From Vibrio syngnathi (GTDB lineage: Bacteria; Pseudomonadota; Gammaproteobacteria; Enterobacterales; Vibrionaceae), in contig NZ_CP017917.1 of the NCBI RefSeq assembly GCF_002119525.1, positions 496,001 through 560,000 of the forward strand: a stretch of DNA of 64,000 nt. Reading direction: 5' to 3'. Below are positions 45,386 through 54,460 of the stretch, one piece after another. How positions within the stretch are numbered: position 1 is the first letter of the stretch; every line of letters starts with the position of its first letter. The translations under genes were made by a program, and so were the position numbers. The notes under the pieces are model-generated. The model saw nothing but the letters and a program-made list of their open reading frames with translations. It had not been told where the DNA came from and did no database searches.

Positions 45386-46174
45386 TTACCAAGTGATTTG
45401 TGAGCCGTTACTTGCAACGACTTGTTGCAGCGGTGCTTGACCGTCATAAAACCAGATTTCAATCAACAGAGTATCTTCGCTTAAAGGCGCCGCAAAGTTG
45501 GAGGTGAATGTCCCGTTGTCTAAAGGGCCGCCAATGACCTTACTTGAATAATCCGGCTTGTAGGTTGAATCTGCTCTTGTGGTAAATCGGCTATATACAG
45601 ATACAAACGAACGATCGGTTGAGATGTTACTGATATCAATATTGAGGTCGAATTGATCTACAGAGTTGTAATCGAAACCATCAGGGATTACGAGCTCATC
45701 CATTTTGTACGCTTGCGGGCCGTTGGAGGTTACCGCGGTAACTGGTGTCGGTTCCGGGTTTATTGCGACATTGACAGGTGTTGGGGCCACTGATGGTGAT
45801 GTAATGAGCGCTGATATCACAGGTGCTGACGCTGCTGGTGTTTGTGTCGCTGGTGTTGACGTCGCTGGTGTTGACGTCACTGGTGTTGACGTCACTGGTG
45901 TTGACGTCACTGGTGTAGACGTCACAGGTGATGTCACCGCAGGTGTTGAAGGCGATGGACTTGACGTTGATGAGCCACCATCGCCACCTCCGCCCCCACA
46001 ACCTAACAACGCGAGTGGTGCAATGAGTAATGTAATACGTATGGATTTCGACAACCCCCAACATTGCGACTGCGCCGTACTCTTTTTATGTGCAGTATTG
46101 GACAGGTTAGGTAACAGAGCACTGTTCGAATTTTGGTGACCGCTTGTTACTGTCTGTTTAATTGGCATATTCAT
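45386..46174 (-). CDS. Lipoprotein with TPVTS repeats, partner of the LruC protein
   Basis: 262 residues from ATG 46174, which has AGGAG seven bases upstream, formed partly by the stop codon of the LruC gene. The pre-sequence is long (about 58 residues) before the lipobox LALLGC; a hydrophobic stretch ITLLIAPLALLG immediately precedes it. After Cys come a poly-Gly spacer (GGGGGDGG), then a Ser/Thr/Pro linker of TPVTS and TPATS repeats, and a beta-sandwich-like C-terminal domain (YKMDELVIPDGFDYNSV ... LLIEIWFYDG). It looks like a surface-exposed lipoprotein whose globular head is held away from the membrane by the repeat linker. Function unknown; the tight coupling suggests it works with the LruC protein. 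Confidence 0.75.
   Translation of the reverse strand: MNMPIKQTVTSGHQNSNSALLPNLSNTAHKKSTAQSQCWGLSKSIRITLLIAPLALLGCGGGGGDGGSSTSSPSPSTPAVTSPVTSTPVTSTPVTSTPVTSTPATSTPATQTPAASAPVISALITSPSVAPTPVNVAINPEPTPVTAVTSNGPQAYKMDELVIPDGFDYNSVDQFDLNIDISNISTDRSFVSVYSRFTTRADSTYKPDYSSKVIGGPLDNGTFTSNFAAPLSEDTLLIEIWFYDGQAPLQQVVASNGSQITW
45837..45926. repeat. 15-bp minisatellite encoding TPVTS repeats
   Basis: Six direct 15-base units of GGTGTTGACGTCACT with few changes lie inside the lipoprotein gene, in frame, so changes in copy number would lengthen or shorten the linker by five residues without breaking the gene. Confidence 0.85.
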
Positions 46175-46184
46175 GATCATTCTC

Positions 46185-48320
46185 CTAAGGCAAGTAACAT
46201 TGGTCAGCGGCAGGTGTTTGGAACCAATCTGTTGATTGAGTACCACCGGATTCAGCAAAGTTCGCAAAGTTTGGATAGGCTGTGACAATATCTACGTATT
46301 CCAGTGGCCATTCCCATTCCGTGTCTGAAGTAATCAGTAGCGCCCAAGGGTGGTTGTCTGCGGTTTTAAAATACTTGCCCGCTGCGGGGTCACTGTCGTC
46401 AACACCTAGCCCCGTATTGAATAGATTTACTGTATCAAATGCTTCAGTTGGAGCTTGGTCTGGTAAGTGAACCTCCCAACTACGTCCAGGATGTAGAGGT
46501 AGGTTTTCACCGTGATAATACCCAGGTGTTGCGAAGATGAATGGGTCGTAAGGCATGTCTATCCAACTGTCTGTACTCACACCGTCTCCCGCTAAGGTAA
46601 TACCGATTTGGAATGAGAACTGCTCATCTTCTTTACATCCATTACTGGTGCGGTAGAAGGTACAGCCAGTGCTAATTTTTTCTGTCAGGTCATTGGCGAT
46701 AACAAATATTGCTTCGCTGCGCCCATCTTCTAGGTCGAGGTCAGTGAATGCACCATTGTGCTTCATGTAGGAGTTTCCGCTACTCACTAAGCTCGGGTCT
46801 AAGTTAGGGAGTCGAACAGCAAACCCATTTCTGTACGAAGCACCTACCGCAGCAAGACGTCCATCGATGGTTGATTTAACGACTTTGCCATCTTTAAGGA
46901 TCTCGGTAATGCGATACATTAGAACGGCGTCGTTCATGTCGTAGTCGGCTTTATAAGGCCAGTTGTCTTCATACGCCAAGGTTGCGTAGCCTGAAGCACT
47001 TGGGAAGTAACGAGCTGTGGCACCATCGTTAAGCACATCGACTTGAATATCGACCACTTCACCAGAGGTAGAACCGCCAAAGTAACTTAGGTTGGTTTGT
47101 TGGCTGAATCTGAAGCGAGCCCAAGTGGTTCCTGTAAGTGCGTTGATGTCGACATTGAGGAACAGGTCGTTCTCACCCGAATTCAGTTGGTAGTCGGTAA
47201 ACACTTGTTCGTTAGCACCATCGAAGCTGCCATCTTGGTTCCAATCGATCCAAGCTGATAGGTAACCAGAGGTCGAAGCTTCTACGATAATTTTTGAATC
47301 AAGTCCGGCTTCAAGGGCGGTGACAAAACCGATACCACCGTTAGCCCATTCATCGTCAATGCCAACACTTTCATCTGATTGTGGAGTTACGTAGCCATCA
47401 AGGTCGGCGTCAGGTGCATCTGTGCCTAGCCATGTGATGCCATCAAGTTCATGTCGAGGACCATTGCTTGCGAGTAGAGTTAGGTAACTGTCTGGCGCGT
47501 CACCAAAGTCGATGTTTGAATCTTCATCAACAACCGGGGCATTGGCACAACGAGCACCATCGTTTTGGCCTGAAGAAGGCCCATTCGATACAAATTCAAC
47601 GGCTGGAACAATTCCCGCTGCAATATTGGTCGCGTTGCCGGGAGATAGGTTGATTCGGTAGATTTTCCCGTCTTGATTTCGAGATACGTAGTAATAGCCG
47701 TTTACGTCAAAATAACCCGCTCCGAATGTACCTAACTCACCAGTATCACCGATGTAGGTTTCGGCACCCGTTGTCGGGTTGAAGCTGTATAAGCCTCCGG
47801 AGTCATTATCAATGCCATATAAAGAGCCATCACTTGGGTGAAAAGCAAAATCGGTGAGTTTTACGGTTGCGGGGCTGTTTGCAATCTTATTTACAGTGAC
47901 GGTCGCATTTGGATCAGCATCTAAAGGAGATAGGTCAACGGTGAATAGCCCTTTGCCCGTGCGATATAAGTAGTAAACGTGGTCATATACGTCACCTACA
48001 TAAAAGGTGTGATCGGTTGGTAATCCACTGGTATTGATGACTTCAGCTTGGAAATCCTGTCCAAGGCGCACCAAACGTTTGTTTGTTGTGTCGTAACCGT
48101 AGATATATCTGTCTTGAAAGTCGAAACCAACACCATTGATATTGGCATTCATACCAGTATCGTCTTCTAGAAGGGTTGTTGAACCTGTTACTAGGTTGAC
48201 ACCCCAAACCTCAACGGGTTTTGATTGAAAGAGGTAAGCCTGGCTTGGACAGGTATCGAATGGCGCGGAGTTGGCGACAAAAGACGCACTTAATAGCAAA
48301 CTTAACGTTGTAATTCTCAT
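46185..48320 (-). CDS. LruC-domain secreted protein with beta-propeller-like N-terminus
   Basis: A 711-residue exported protein with a signal peptide (MRITTLSLLLSASFVANSA). Residues 25-245 look like a propeller of short repeats (GVGFDFQDRYIYGYDTT, DFAFHPSDGSLYGIDNDSG, GYFDVNGYYYVSRN), then a calcium-rich GEVED-type region (DFGDAPDSY 271-279, DWNQDGSFDG near 359, GEVVDIQV near 420). The LruC domain (DUF4842) starts near 438 with YEDNWPYKADYDMNDAVLMY. LruC was first described in Leptospira as an antigen; the biochemical role is unknown. It is the first gene of a two-gene operon with the lipoprotein. Confidence 0.85.
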   Translation of the reverse strand: MRITTLSLLLSASFVANSAPFDTCPSQAYLFQSKPVEVWGVNLVTGSTTLLEDDTGMNANINGVGFDFQDRYIYGYDTTNKRLVRLGQDFQAEVINTSGLPTDHTFYVGDVYDHVYYLYRTGKGLFTVDLSPLDADPNATVTVNKIANSPATVKLTDFAFHPSDGSLYGIDNDSGGLYSFNPTTGAETYIGDTGELGTFGAGYFDVNGYYYVSRNQDGKIYRINLSPGNATNIAAGIVPAVEFVSNGPSSGQNDGARCANAPVVDEDSNIDFGDAPDSYLTLLASNGPRHELDGITWLGTDAPDADLDGYVTPQSDESVGIDDEWANGGIGFVTALEAGLDSKIIVEASTSGYLSAWIDWNQDGSFDGANEQVFTDYQLNSGENDLFLNVDINALTGTTWARFRFSQQTNLSYFGGSTSGEVVDIQVDVLNDGATARYFPSASGYATLAYEDNWPYKADYDMNDAVLMYRITEILKDGKVVKSTIDGRLAAVGASYRNGFAVRLPNLDPSLVSSGNSYMKHNGAFTDLDLEDGRSEAIFVIANDLTEKISTGCTFYRTSNGCKEDEQFSFQIGITLAGDGVSTDSWIDMPYDPFIFATPGYYHGENLPLHPGRSWEVHLPDQAPTEAFDTVNLFNTGLGVDDSDPAAGKYFKTADNHPWALLITSDTEWEWPLEYVDIVTAYPNFANFAESGGTQSTDWFQTPAADQCYLP

Positions 48321-48519
48321 ATCTACATCCGTGTCATAGAAGGTTTAGATACAGTTACAAGTTATGTGCCAATTTTAAGTTGTTGATTTTTAGTTATTAT
48401 ATTTCAGCTTGCTGAGGTGTTCATTATATTCTCAAAATGAGAACTCAAATGAAACTAATCTTTCATAGAGTATTTCAAATTGATAAATCGATGTGAGAAG
48501 CTGATGTAGAGATCTAAAA

Positions 48520-48543
48520 AAGCCCTGACTTTAGTCAAGGCTT
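48520..48543 (-). terminator. Terminator of moeA-moeB
   Basis: AAGCC then TGACT pair with AGTCA then GGCTT, with one mismatch between the two blocks. On the minus strand TTTTTT follows. It is 40 bases past the moeB stop. Confidence 0.75.
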
Positions 48544-48581
48544 AGGCTTAAGTTTTCGGTGGGAGAGGATTACGACTTAGT

Positions 48582-49331
48582 CTACCCACACACCGAACAA
48601 TTAGGCATCTTCATTAAGTTCATCTCACGCCAGCTGTGCGACATAGCATCGAGAATCAAAAGCCTGCCTTGCTTTGGTTGCCCAAACTTGGCAATAACCT
48701 TGATAGCTTCCAAAGCCTGAGCGGCACCTACCATTCCGACAACTGGCGCCATAACGCCAGCTTCAACACAGCTTAGTGCAGCGTTGCCAAATAGGGCGCT
48801 CAAACACTGGTAACACGGTGCATCTGCGTCTTGATACGTGAACACACTAATCTGACCTTCCATGCGAATTGCAGCACCAGAAACAAGTGGTGTTTTTGAC
48901 GTGTAGCACAAGCGGTTCAACTGATTGCGCGTTTCAACGTTGTCACTGGCATCAAGAACAAGCGAGTGTGCTTCAATCAACTTTCCAAGCGCTTGGTCAT
49001 CAAGTCTATGATCGACGGTCTCAACTTTTAGGTGTGGGTTTAACATCTGCAATGATTCTGTGGCTGAGTTGACCTTCTTCTTGCCAATATCAGCATCGGT
49101 GTGAAGGACTTGTCGTTGCAAGTTAGAAAGCTCGACAACATCATCGTCGATCAGTGTCAGCTTACCAACACCCGCAGTCGCAAGGTATTGAGCAGAGGCA
49201 CAACCCAAGCCACCGGCACCCAGTACCAAGATAGAGCTCTGTTTCAGAGCTTCTTGGCCTTCAAAATCAAACTGTTTAAGGATGATTTGACGGTTGTAGC
49301 GAAGCATCTCTGCGTCAGACAGTATTTCCAT
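48582..49331 (-). CDS. moeB: Molybdopterin-synthase adenylyltransferase MoeB
   Basis: 249 residues, the same as E. coli MoeB. It activates the C-terminus of MoaD with AMP for sulfur transfer in molybdenum cofactor synthesis. The ATP-binding loop is VLGAGGLGCASAQYLA, the adenylation Asp is in LVLDASDNVETRNQLN, and two zinc CxxC pairs are CYQC and CSVC. The start at ATG 49331 (MEILSDAEMLRYNRQIIL) fits the family and has GAGG upstream. It follows moeA after 12 bases in the same operon. Confidence 0.96.
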   Translation of the reverse strand: MEILSDAEMLRYNRQIILKQFDFEGQEALKQSSILVLGAGGLGCASAQYLATAGVGKLTLIDDDVVELSNLQRQVLHTDADIGKKKVNSATESLQMLNPHLKVETVDHRLDDQALGKLIEAHSLVLDASDNVETRNQLNRLCYTSKTPLVSGAAIRMEGQISVFTYQDADAPCYQCLSALFGNAALSCVEAGVMAPVVGMVGAAQALEAIKVIAKFGQPKQGRLLILDAMSHSWREMNLMKMPNCSVCG

Positions 49332-49343
49332 CACCAAGCCTCG

Positions 49344-50579
49344 TTAGTAAAGCGTTGAGTTAAACAGTTGAATCTGAACAGTTTCACCGACTTCAACACG
49401 GCCACGTTCACGCTCTAGAACCACAAAGCAGTTTGCTAAGCTCATTGAGCGGAAAGCGCCTGAACTTTGGTTGCCTGTTGTTTCTACCACAAATTGACCG
49501 TTTTCAATCGAGTAAATACCACGTTGGTAATCAGTACGGCCTGGGCCTTTTTTGAATGCAGATTTAGTAATAGCAGGGATAGACTCTGGTGCCGTCCATG
49601 CGGTGTGGCCTGAAAGTTTAGCCAGCATAGGTTGAACCAACACGTACATGGTCATCATTGCTGAAACTGGGTTACCCGGTAAGCCACAGAACCACGCGTT
49701 ATCTAATTCACCGAATGCGAACGGTTTGCCCGGTTTGATTGCCAGTTTCCAGAAGCCGATTTGGCCGATCTCTTCCAAAATATCTTTGGTGTAATCCGCC
49801 TCACCAACACTCACGCCACCAGAAGTCACAACCACGTCTGCTATTTGCTGTGCTTTTTCGAAGGTTTCTTTAAGCGTCGCAGGACAATCTGGGATGATAC
49901 CCAAGTCGATAGCTTCACAACCAAAGGCTTCGATTAATGGTTTAATACCGTAACGGTTACTGTCGTAGATCTGACCGTCTTCAAGAGGTTGGCCTAATGG
50001 TTTTAGTTCATCGCCAGTAGAGAAGAAAGCGACTTTAGGCTTATGTAACACTGTCACGTGGCTCACACCCAGTGAAGCAATCATTGGAATGTCACGAGGT
50101 GTTAAACGCTCACCGCGGCTCAGAACGATATCGCCTTGTTTGATGTCGTCACCAGTAGGGCGAATGTTATTGTTCAGCTTTATGTTGTCTTGTTGAATCT
50201 CAATACCAGCCTCAGTTTCGGCCGTATTTTCTTGCATGATAACGGCGTCACAATCTTCCGGGATCTTTGCGCCAGTCATAATGCGAATACAGGTATTGTT
50301 TGGCCATTCACCTTCGAACGGTTGGCCTGCAAAAGATTTGCCTGCTAATGGTAGTACTTTACTGTTTTCTAGATCTGCTAAGCGCAGTGCATAGCCATCC
50401 ATTGCTGAGTTATCAAAAGGAGGTACGAAAATAGGGGAAAGAATATCTTCAGCAAGGACATAACCTAATGCTTCAGCAAGAGGTAGAGATAAAGTCGTTT
50501 GGATTGGTTTGATTGGTGATAGCAGCTTATCTAGTGCTTCTTCAATTGGCATTAAGCCCGGAGCGTCGCAACAGCCCAT
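49344..50579 (-). CDS. moeA: Molybdopterin molybdotransferase MoeA
   Basis: 411 residues, full length. It inserts molybdate into adenylylated molybdopterin, the last step of molybdenum cofactor synthesis. Domain-defining segments are FVPPFDNSAMDGYALR (N-terminal), IRIMTGAKIPEDCDAVIMQE, KVAFFSTGDELKPLG, the MPT-binding VVTSGGVSVGEADYTKD, and FCGLPGNPVSAMMTMYV. It starts MGCCDAPGLMPIEEAL. It is followed by moeB. Confidence 0.96.
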   Translation of the reverse strand: MGCCDAPGLMPIEEALDKLLSPIKPIQTTLSLPLAEALGYVLAEDILSPIFVPPFDNSAMDGYALRLADLENSKVLPLAGKSFAGQPFEGEWPNNTCIRIMTGAKIPEDCDAVIMQENTAETEAGIEIQQDNIKLNNNIRPTGDDIKQGDIVLSRGERLTPRDIPMIASLGVSHVTVLHKPKVAFFSTGDELKPLGQPLEDGQIYDSNRYGIKPLIEAFGCEAIDLGIIPDCPATLKETFEKAQQIADVVVTSGGVSVGEADYTKDILEEIGQIGFWKLAIKPGKPFAFGELDNAWFCGLPGNPVSAMMTMYVLVQPMLAKLSGHTAWTAPESIPAITKSAFKKGPGRTDYQRGIYSIENGQFVVETTGNQSSGAFRSMSLANCFVVLERERGRVEVGETVQIQLFNSTLY

Positions 50580-50795
50580 AATTGAAATCCTTTGGTCGTT
50601 ATTATTTTGATTTAGTGGTTGGCAATGGTGGTTTAATAATTATCAAATCACGGTTGTTCGCCAACGAAATTGCAGCCACTTTAGCATAGTTTAAGCCCCG
50701 TAAATAATGACCTCCCTTAAAATATGGGTGTATTTATTCAAAATTCCGAGTATCCTTGTTTGCCATCCAGAAGGGGCAATAAAAGAGGAAGTTCA

Positions 50796-51449
50796 ATGTC
50801 AGGTCTTAGCGAATCAGCGAAGTTGGTTAAAGATGCGCTAGCAAGCCGCGGATTAGAGACACCAATGCGTCCTAACCAGGTTAGCCGAGAAGAGAAAAAG
50901 GAACGAATCGAACACCATATGCGTGAGATTCTAACTCTCCTTGAACTTGATCTTGCAGATGACAGTCTGGAAGAAACACCACAACGTATTGCGAAAATGT
51001 ATGTGGATGAGATTTTCTCTGGTTTGGATTACGCCAATTTCCCTAAAATCACCGTGATCGAAAACAAGATGGGTGTTCGTGAGATGGTACGAGTAAAAGA
51101 CATTACCGTAACCAGCACATGTGAGCATCACTTAGTCACCATTGATGGTAAAACCGCAGTCGCTTACATTCCTCAAGGTAAGATCATTGGTCTTTCGAAG
51201 ATCAACCGAATCGTTCGTTTCTTTGCTCAGCGTCCTCAAGTTCAAGAGCGCATGACACAGCAAATCCTTGTAGCATTGCAAACGCTACTAGAAACGGATG
51301 ATGTTGCTGTAACCATGGATGCGGTTCATTACTGCGTAAAATCTCGTGGTGTAATGGACGCAACCAGCGAAACAACAACAACAGCACTGGGCGGTATCTT
51401 CAGATCAAACCCAGCAACGCGCCATGAGTTCTTACACGGCCTGCGTTAG
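50796..51449 (+). CDS. folE: GTP cyclohydrolase I FolE
   Basis: 217 residues. It makes dihydroneopterin triphosphate from GTP, the first step of folate synthesis. The zinc ligands are in [14 protein letters not shown] and in [11 protein letters not shown]; the substrate-binding segment [13 protein letters not shown] and [12 protein letters not shown] are typical. The open frame extends to 50724, but ATG 50796 with AGAGGAAG just upstream gives the standard length and beginning [15 protein letters not shown]. It is divergent from moeA, and no shared operator is apparent. Confidence 0.96.
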   Translation: MSGLSESAKLVKDALASRGLETPMRPNQVSREEKKERIEHHMREILTLLELDLADDSLEETPQRIAKMYVDEIFSGLDYANFPKITVIENKMGVREMVRVKDITVTSTCEHHLVTIDGKTAVAYIPQGKIIGLSKINRIVRFFAQRPQVQERMTQQILVALQTLLETDDVAVTMDAVHYCVKSRGVMDATSETTTTALGGIFRSNPATRHEFLHGLR

Positions 51450-51470
51450 AACTAAATCTACTAAGATCAA

Positions 51471-51496
51471 AAAACGGAGCATTATGCTCCGTTTTT
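51471..51496 (+). terminator. Terminator of folE
   Basis: Perfect 11-base stem AAAACGGAGCA / TGCTCCGTTTT with a 3-base loop and T-run, 22 bases past the stop; it could also serve the convergent dipeptidase gene. Confidence 0.92.
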
Positions 51497-51514
51497 ATTG
51501 GTTGCTTCATAAAC

Positions 51515-52987
51515 CTACAGATTGACTATTTTCTTAAACTCTTCCTCTGAGTATTTCTTCTCTGTGCTTTTAGTCAAATCTGTAATCATTTTGTATCTAA
51601 GCTCAGTCGCCATATCTAAGGTACGCTTAAGCTGTCCGTATGAGTAGTCGGCAGCCATGTTCAGAGCCACTTGTTTATCTACTTTATACATGTCTGCTAA
51701 CGTTTTATCTAAGTGTGCGACCTGCTTGTATAGTTGAGTTTCTTCTTTGTCCCAAGCTGCTTTTAGTACTGGTAAATACTTGTCTGGGTTTGAAGAAGCG
51801 AGGGCGGTTAAGCTACGGAACTGCCAATAAGCTGAATCATCACTGTAGTTATCATCGCCTACTTGGTACGCTTTTGGGTAATCTTGTAGGGTTGAGTATA
51901 ACGGCACTAACACAGATTCTGGTAACACGCCAAAGCTTTGCCAAATAATACCTTGAAGCTCTTCTGGCATCTCAGGGCGAAGCTGAATAATATGCGACTC
52001 TAGTTGACGCTCAACTCTAATTGGTCGTTTCGATTTTCCTTCCAAAACCGTGTCTTTATAAGTCGCGCTAAGTACTTCTGCCACATCTTCAACTGAGATT
52101 TTTGTCTCTGGCTTCATAAACAAAGGGTATTGCGTCATGCGACTTTGTTGATGCAGCGAAGGTGTCAGCATTTTTTGGCCTAGCCATTCACGATCGATAT
52201 TATACTCATCACCAATAACTCCGAATGCTTTTGCAAAATTGAAAGATTTTTTATCTGCGTTATCAAGCAGTTTGTGTTGTTCTACAAACTCGAATATATC
52301 TTTTGAATGCAGTACCTCTTTGTTTGCCAAGTTGACATCATGTACACGCAAGCCATTTGCAATCATGGCGTAACTGTCATCAGGCACTTTTACAGCAATC
52401 CAATGGTGACCTGAACCAATTTCAAATAGCCACGCCTCATTGGTGTCTGCAATATAGAGGCTGTTACCTTCGCCAGCACCATAGGTTTCGATGTAATGAC
52501 CGAGTAACTCTACAGCTTGTTTTGCGTTTTCTGCCTGAGGAAGGATTAGCGTAGGTATAATGGCTTCGATTACGCCATTATCGATTAAAGGATCTACTTT
52601 GGCGACTTTGTCGTTTATTTCTGCGCTGGTTGTTGCTGAAATGGCAACGTTGTGTTCATTAATCCCACGTTCTTCATAGAACTTTCCATCGCGATTAACG
52701 GTATCCGCATCCCAGTCTGGTATCGCAGAGTAAGCAAAGAAGTGTTTTGGCATTGGAACAATTAATCCGTTACCTAACTGCCAGTCACCTTCTTGGTTAT
52801 CTTGCGCAGGTCGATACTTTAGGTATTTGTTCCAGTTGTTAATGCCAAAATCTTCATTACGAGCAATTATAATGCTACCGTCGCTCGAGGCTCCTTTGCC
52901 AACAATAAGCCCAGTACAAGCTATCGCATTACTGCTTAGAGCGACAGCTACTGCAGTTGCAAGAAAGGATACAGACCATATTTTCAT
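51515..52987 (-). CDS. Secreted C69-family dipeptidase
   Basis: A 490-residue Ntn-hydrolase of peptidase family C69. A signal peptide MKIWSVSFLATAVAVALSS ends at ...NAIA, which leaves Cys24 (CTGLIVGKGASSDGS) as the first residue of the mature protein; this cysteine is the expected N-terminal nucleophile, so export and activation may be the same cut. Other conserved parts are IIARNEDFG, GNSLYIADTNEAWLFEI and PIRVERQLESHII. The start at ATG 52987 has GGAGA upstream; the open frame to 53011 adds only eight residues. Family members hydrolyse dipeptides or small amides; the substrate here is unknown. Confidence 0.9.
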   Translation of the reverse strand: MKIWSVSFLATAVAVALSSNAIACTGLIVGKGASSDGSIIIARNEDFGINNWNKYLKYRPAQDNQEGDWQLGNGLIVPMPKHFFAYSAIPDWDADTVNRDGKFYEERGINEHNVAISATTSAEINDKVAKVDPLIDNGVIEAIIPTLILPQAENAKQAVELLGHYIETYGAGEGNSLYIADTNEAWLFEIGSGHHWIAVKVPDDSYAMIANGLRVHDVNLANKEVLHSKDIFEFVEQHKLLDNADKKSFNFAKAFGVIGDEYNIDREWLGQKMLTPSLHQQSRMTQYPLFMKPETKISVEDVAEVLSATYKDTVLEGKSKRPIRVERQLESHIIQLRPEMPEELQGIIWQSFGVLPESVLVPLYSTLQDYPKAYQVGDDNYSDDSAYWQFRSLTALASSNPDKYLPVLKAAWDKEETQLYKQVAHLDKTLADMYKVDKQVALNMAADYSYGQLKRTLDMATELRYKMITDLTKSTEKKYSEEEFKKIVNL

Positions 52988-53380
52988 TTTAATTCTCCGC
53001 TTATAAAACAAGATAATTTAAAGTTAACGTTAGTTGTATTTGCAGGTTTTTTATTATCATTTTATAAAAGTCAGTGTACTTATCATCATAGGAAAAAATG
53101 CTTCCGCTCGTCACATAAATGATCATTTCCATTTGAGAATAATTATCTGAAAAATATGCACTTTTTGAATAAATTGATAAGTTATATTTGTAAAATAACC
53201 TTGCCATATACGTAGCTTTAATTCGTCGTTTTATGGGAAGCATCATTATCACAACAAAACTTTGTTCGTTTCTAACGTATGGTTTTTGGATTGCAATCGG
53301 ATAAGCAACAGTGCTGAAGTGCGGTATCTTGTGGGATCTTTTTTGTGCTTGTAATGAAGTTAACTGTAATGGCTGCGAAT
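52988..53380. other. Intergenic region upstream of the dipeptidase
   Basis: About 390 AT-rich bases. An open minus frame exists here (83 codons) but is of unlikely composition and lacks a ribosome-binding site. The dipeptidase promoter should be here. The palindromic repeats start at 53381. Confidence 0.45.
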
Positions 53381-53493
53381 GTCGTCATTCTCTAGAGTGA
53401 AGAATAAGCGAGTAGGGAATGTGTTTATCTGCATGCTTTCTGATTTGGTATGAGATCCCCGACTTAGTCGTTCCTCCTTCTCGAGGATGACGG
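53381..53493. repeat. Palindromic intergenic repeat, copy 1
   Basis: About 113 bases starting GTCGTCATTCTCTAGAGTGA and ending CTCGAGGATGACGG. The two ends are imperfect inverted repeats (CGTCAT...GAGGAACGA at one, TCGTTCCTCC...ATGACG at the other) around a central ATTTGGTATGAGATCCCCGA. It aligns with copies 2 and 3 nearby. Confidence 0.8.
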
Positions 53494-53579
53494 CGTGTGA
53501 GGGTTCAATGTGTATTCTATCGACAGCTTTTTAGAGGAAACGCTGCTGATCTTGTTGAATGAGAGACTCGTTAACTTGT

Positions 53580-53690
53580 GTCATTCCCTAAAGCGAGGAA
53601 CGAGTGTAATAGGGAATCTGTTTGTCTGTGTAGTTTCTGATTTGGTATGAGATCCCCGACTCAGTCGTTCCTCCTTCTCGAGGATGACGG
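53580..53690. repeat. Palindromic intergenic repeat, copy 2
   Basis: About 111 bases beginning GTCATTCCCTAAAGCGAGGA and ending GAGGATGACGG, very similar to copy 1 with the central TTTGGTATGAGATCCCCGAC shared exactly apart from one base beyond it. Confidence 0.85.
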
Positions 53691-53743
53691 TCAAGATTGA
53701 TGATGTTGATTAGGAAATGATCACGCTTTAACTCGAAAGACCT

Positions 53744-53790
53744 GTCGTCATTCGCTAAAGAGAGGAACGAGCGTAATAGGGAATCTGCTT
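53744..53790. repeat. Palindromic intergenic repeat, partial copy 3
   Basis: Only the left half of the repeat is present (GTCGTCATTCGCTAAAGAGA ... TAATAGGGAATCTGC), ending about 90 bases before the stop of the next gene. Confidence 0.75.
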
Positions 53791-53878
53791 TTTCGAGGTG
53801 GGTTGATTGGAACGAAAATTAGATGCGCTCTACAGAATCTATAGAGCGCAAATTTGGGTACAGCAGTTGGTGGAATGC

Positions 53879-54460
53879 TTAAGAAAGATTAAACAAACGC
53901 TTAAAGTGGTGAACAAAACCGGACGGCTTATTCTCAGCTTGATAGAGGTTCAAACCATCATAAAAACTTGCCATAAACTCTACGCGAATCTCATCATCAG
54001 TGTTTCTCGATACGCGAGATAGCAACGAAGCGGCTACTGCTGCGTGATCATTAGCAAGGCTGTAATCCATTCCTAGTCGTCCCTGAACGAACAACCACAA
54101 ATGAGTGATTAACTTTAACTGCTGAGCGTTAGAGTTTTGAAACTTGTCGCTATGCTCGGTGCCCACTGTAGTATCGAAGACATTTTGCATCGCCTCATTC
54201 GCTTCTTTATTGCTTTCAAAGCGATAGCTTGCATCGATATGTACCTTGGTTAACAGGCCAAGCAACGTCTGACGTGCAGAGTTGTCTGGCTTGTTCTCGC
54301 AAGCGTGTCTAAACAGATCATGGTTGTCATCAATAAATGACTTTAACTCTTTTTCATAGCCCGTCGTCAGCGCTTTGACTGAACCGAGACCTGCGAGCTG
54401 CAAACACGCTTCGAGCTTAGTTTGGCGCTGAGGTTCAGTCTGAGTTTGGATCTCAGTCAT
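53879..54460 (-). CDS. Hypothetical protein coupled to yaeQ
   Basis: 193 residues, soluble, all-helical in appearance (LACLQLAGLG-like start, KLITHLWLFVQGRLGMDYSL, VEFMASFYDGLNLYQ). I recognise no domain. The gene starts inside the end of yaeQ with an 8-base overlap, so the two are translationally coupled and may act together. It ends just past the partial repeat copy 3. Confidence 0.75.
   Translation of the reverse strand: MTEIQTQTEPQRQTKLEACLQLAGLGSVKALTTGYEKELKSFIDDNHDLFRHACENKPDNSARQTLLGLLTKVHIDASYRFESNKEANEAMQNVFDTTVGTEHSDKFQNSNAQQLKLITHLWLFVQGRLGMDYSLANDHAAVAASLLSRVSRNTDDEIRVEFMASFYDGLNLYQAENKPSGFVHHFKRLFNLS

Noticed and set aside
45837..45926. Regularly spaced repeats as a CRISPR array
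   Set aside because: The 15-base units are contiguous with no spacers and encode an in-frame protein linker.
45705..46139. 144-residue plus-strand ORF with GVDVTGVDVTG repeats
   Set aside because: It is antisense to the repeat-linker lipoprotein; the repeats are the complement of the TPVTS minisatellite.
50580..50795. Molybdenum-cofactor riboswitch upstream of moeA
   Set aside because: No extended conserved stem structure could be recognised by eye in the 216-base divergent gap.
53001..53252. 83-residue minus-strand ORF upstream of the dipeptidase
   Set aside because: Composition is AT-driven (many Ile, Lys, Tyr), no good start site, and it overlaps the signal-peptide region's promoter.
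53807..54022. 71-residue plus-strand ORF at the end of the palindromic repeats
   Set aside because: It overlaps the 3' end of the minus-strand gene 53879-54460 in the antisense direction and has no ribosome-binding site.
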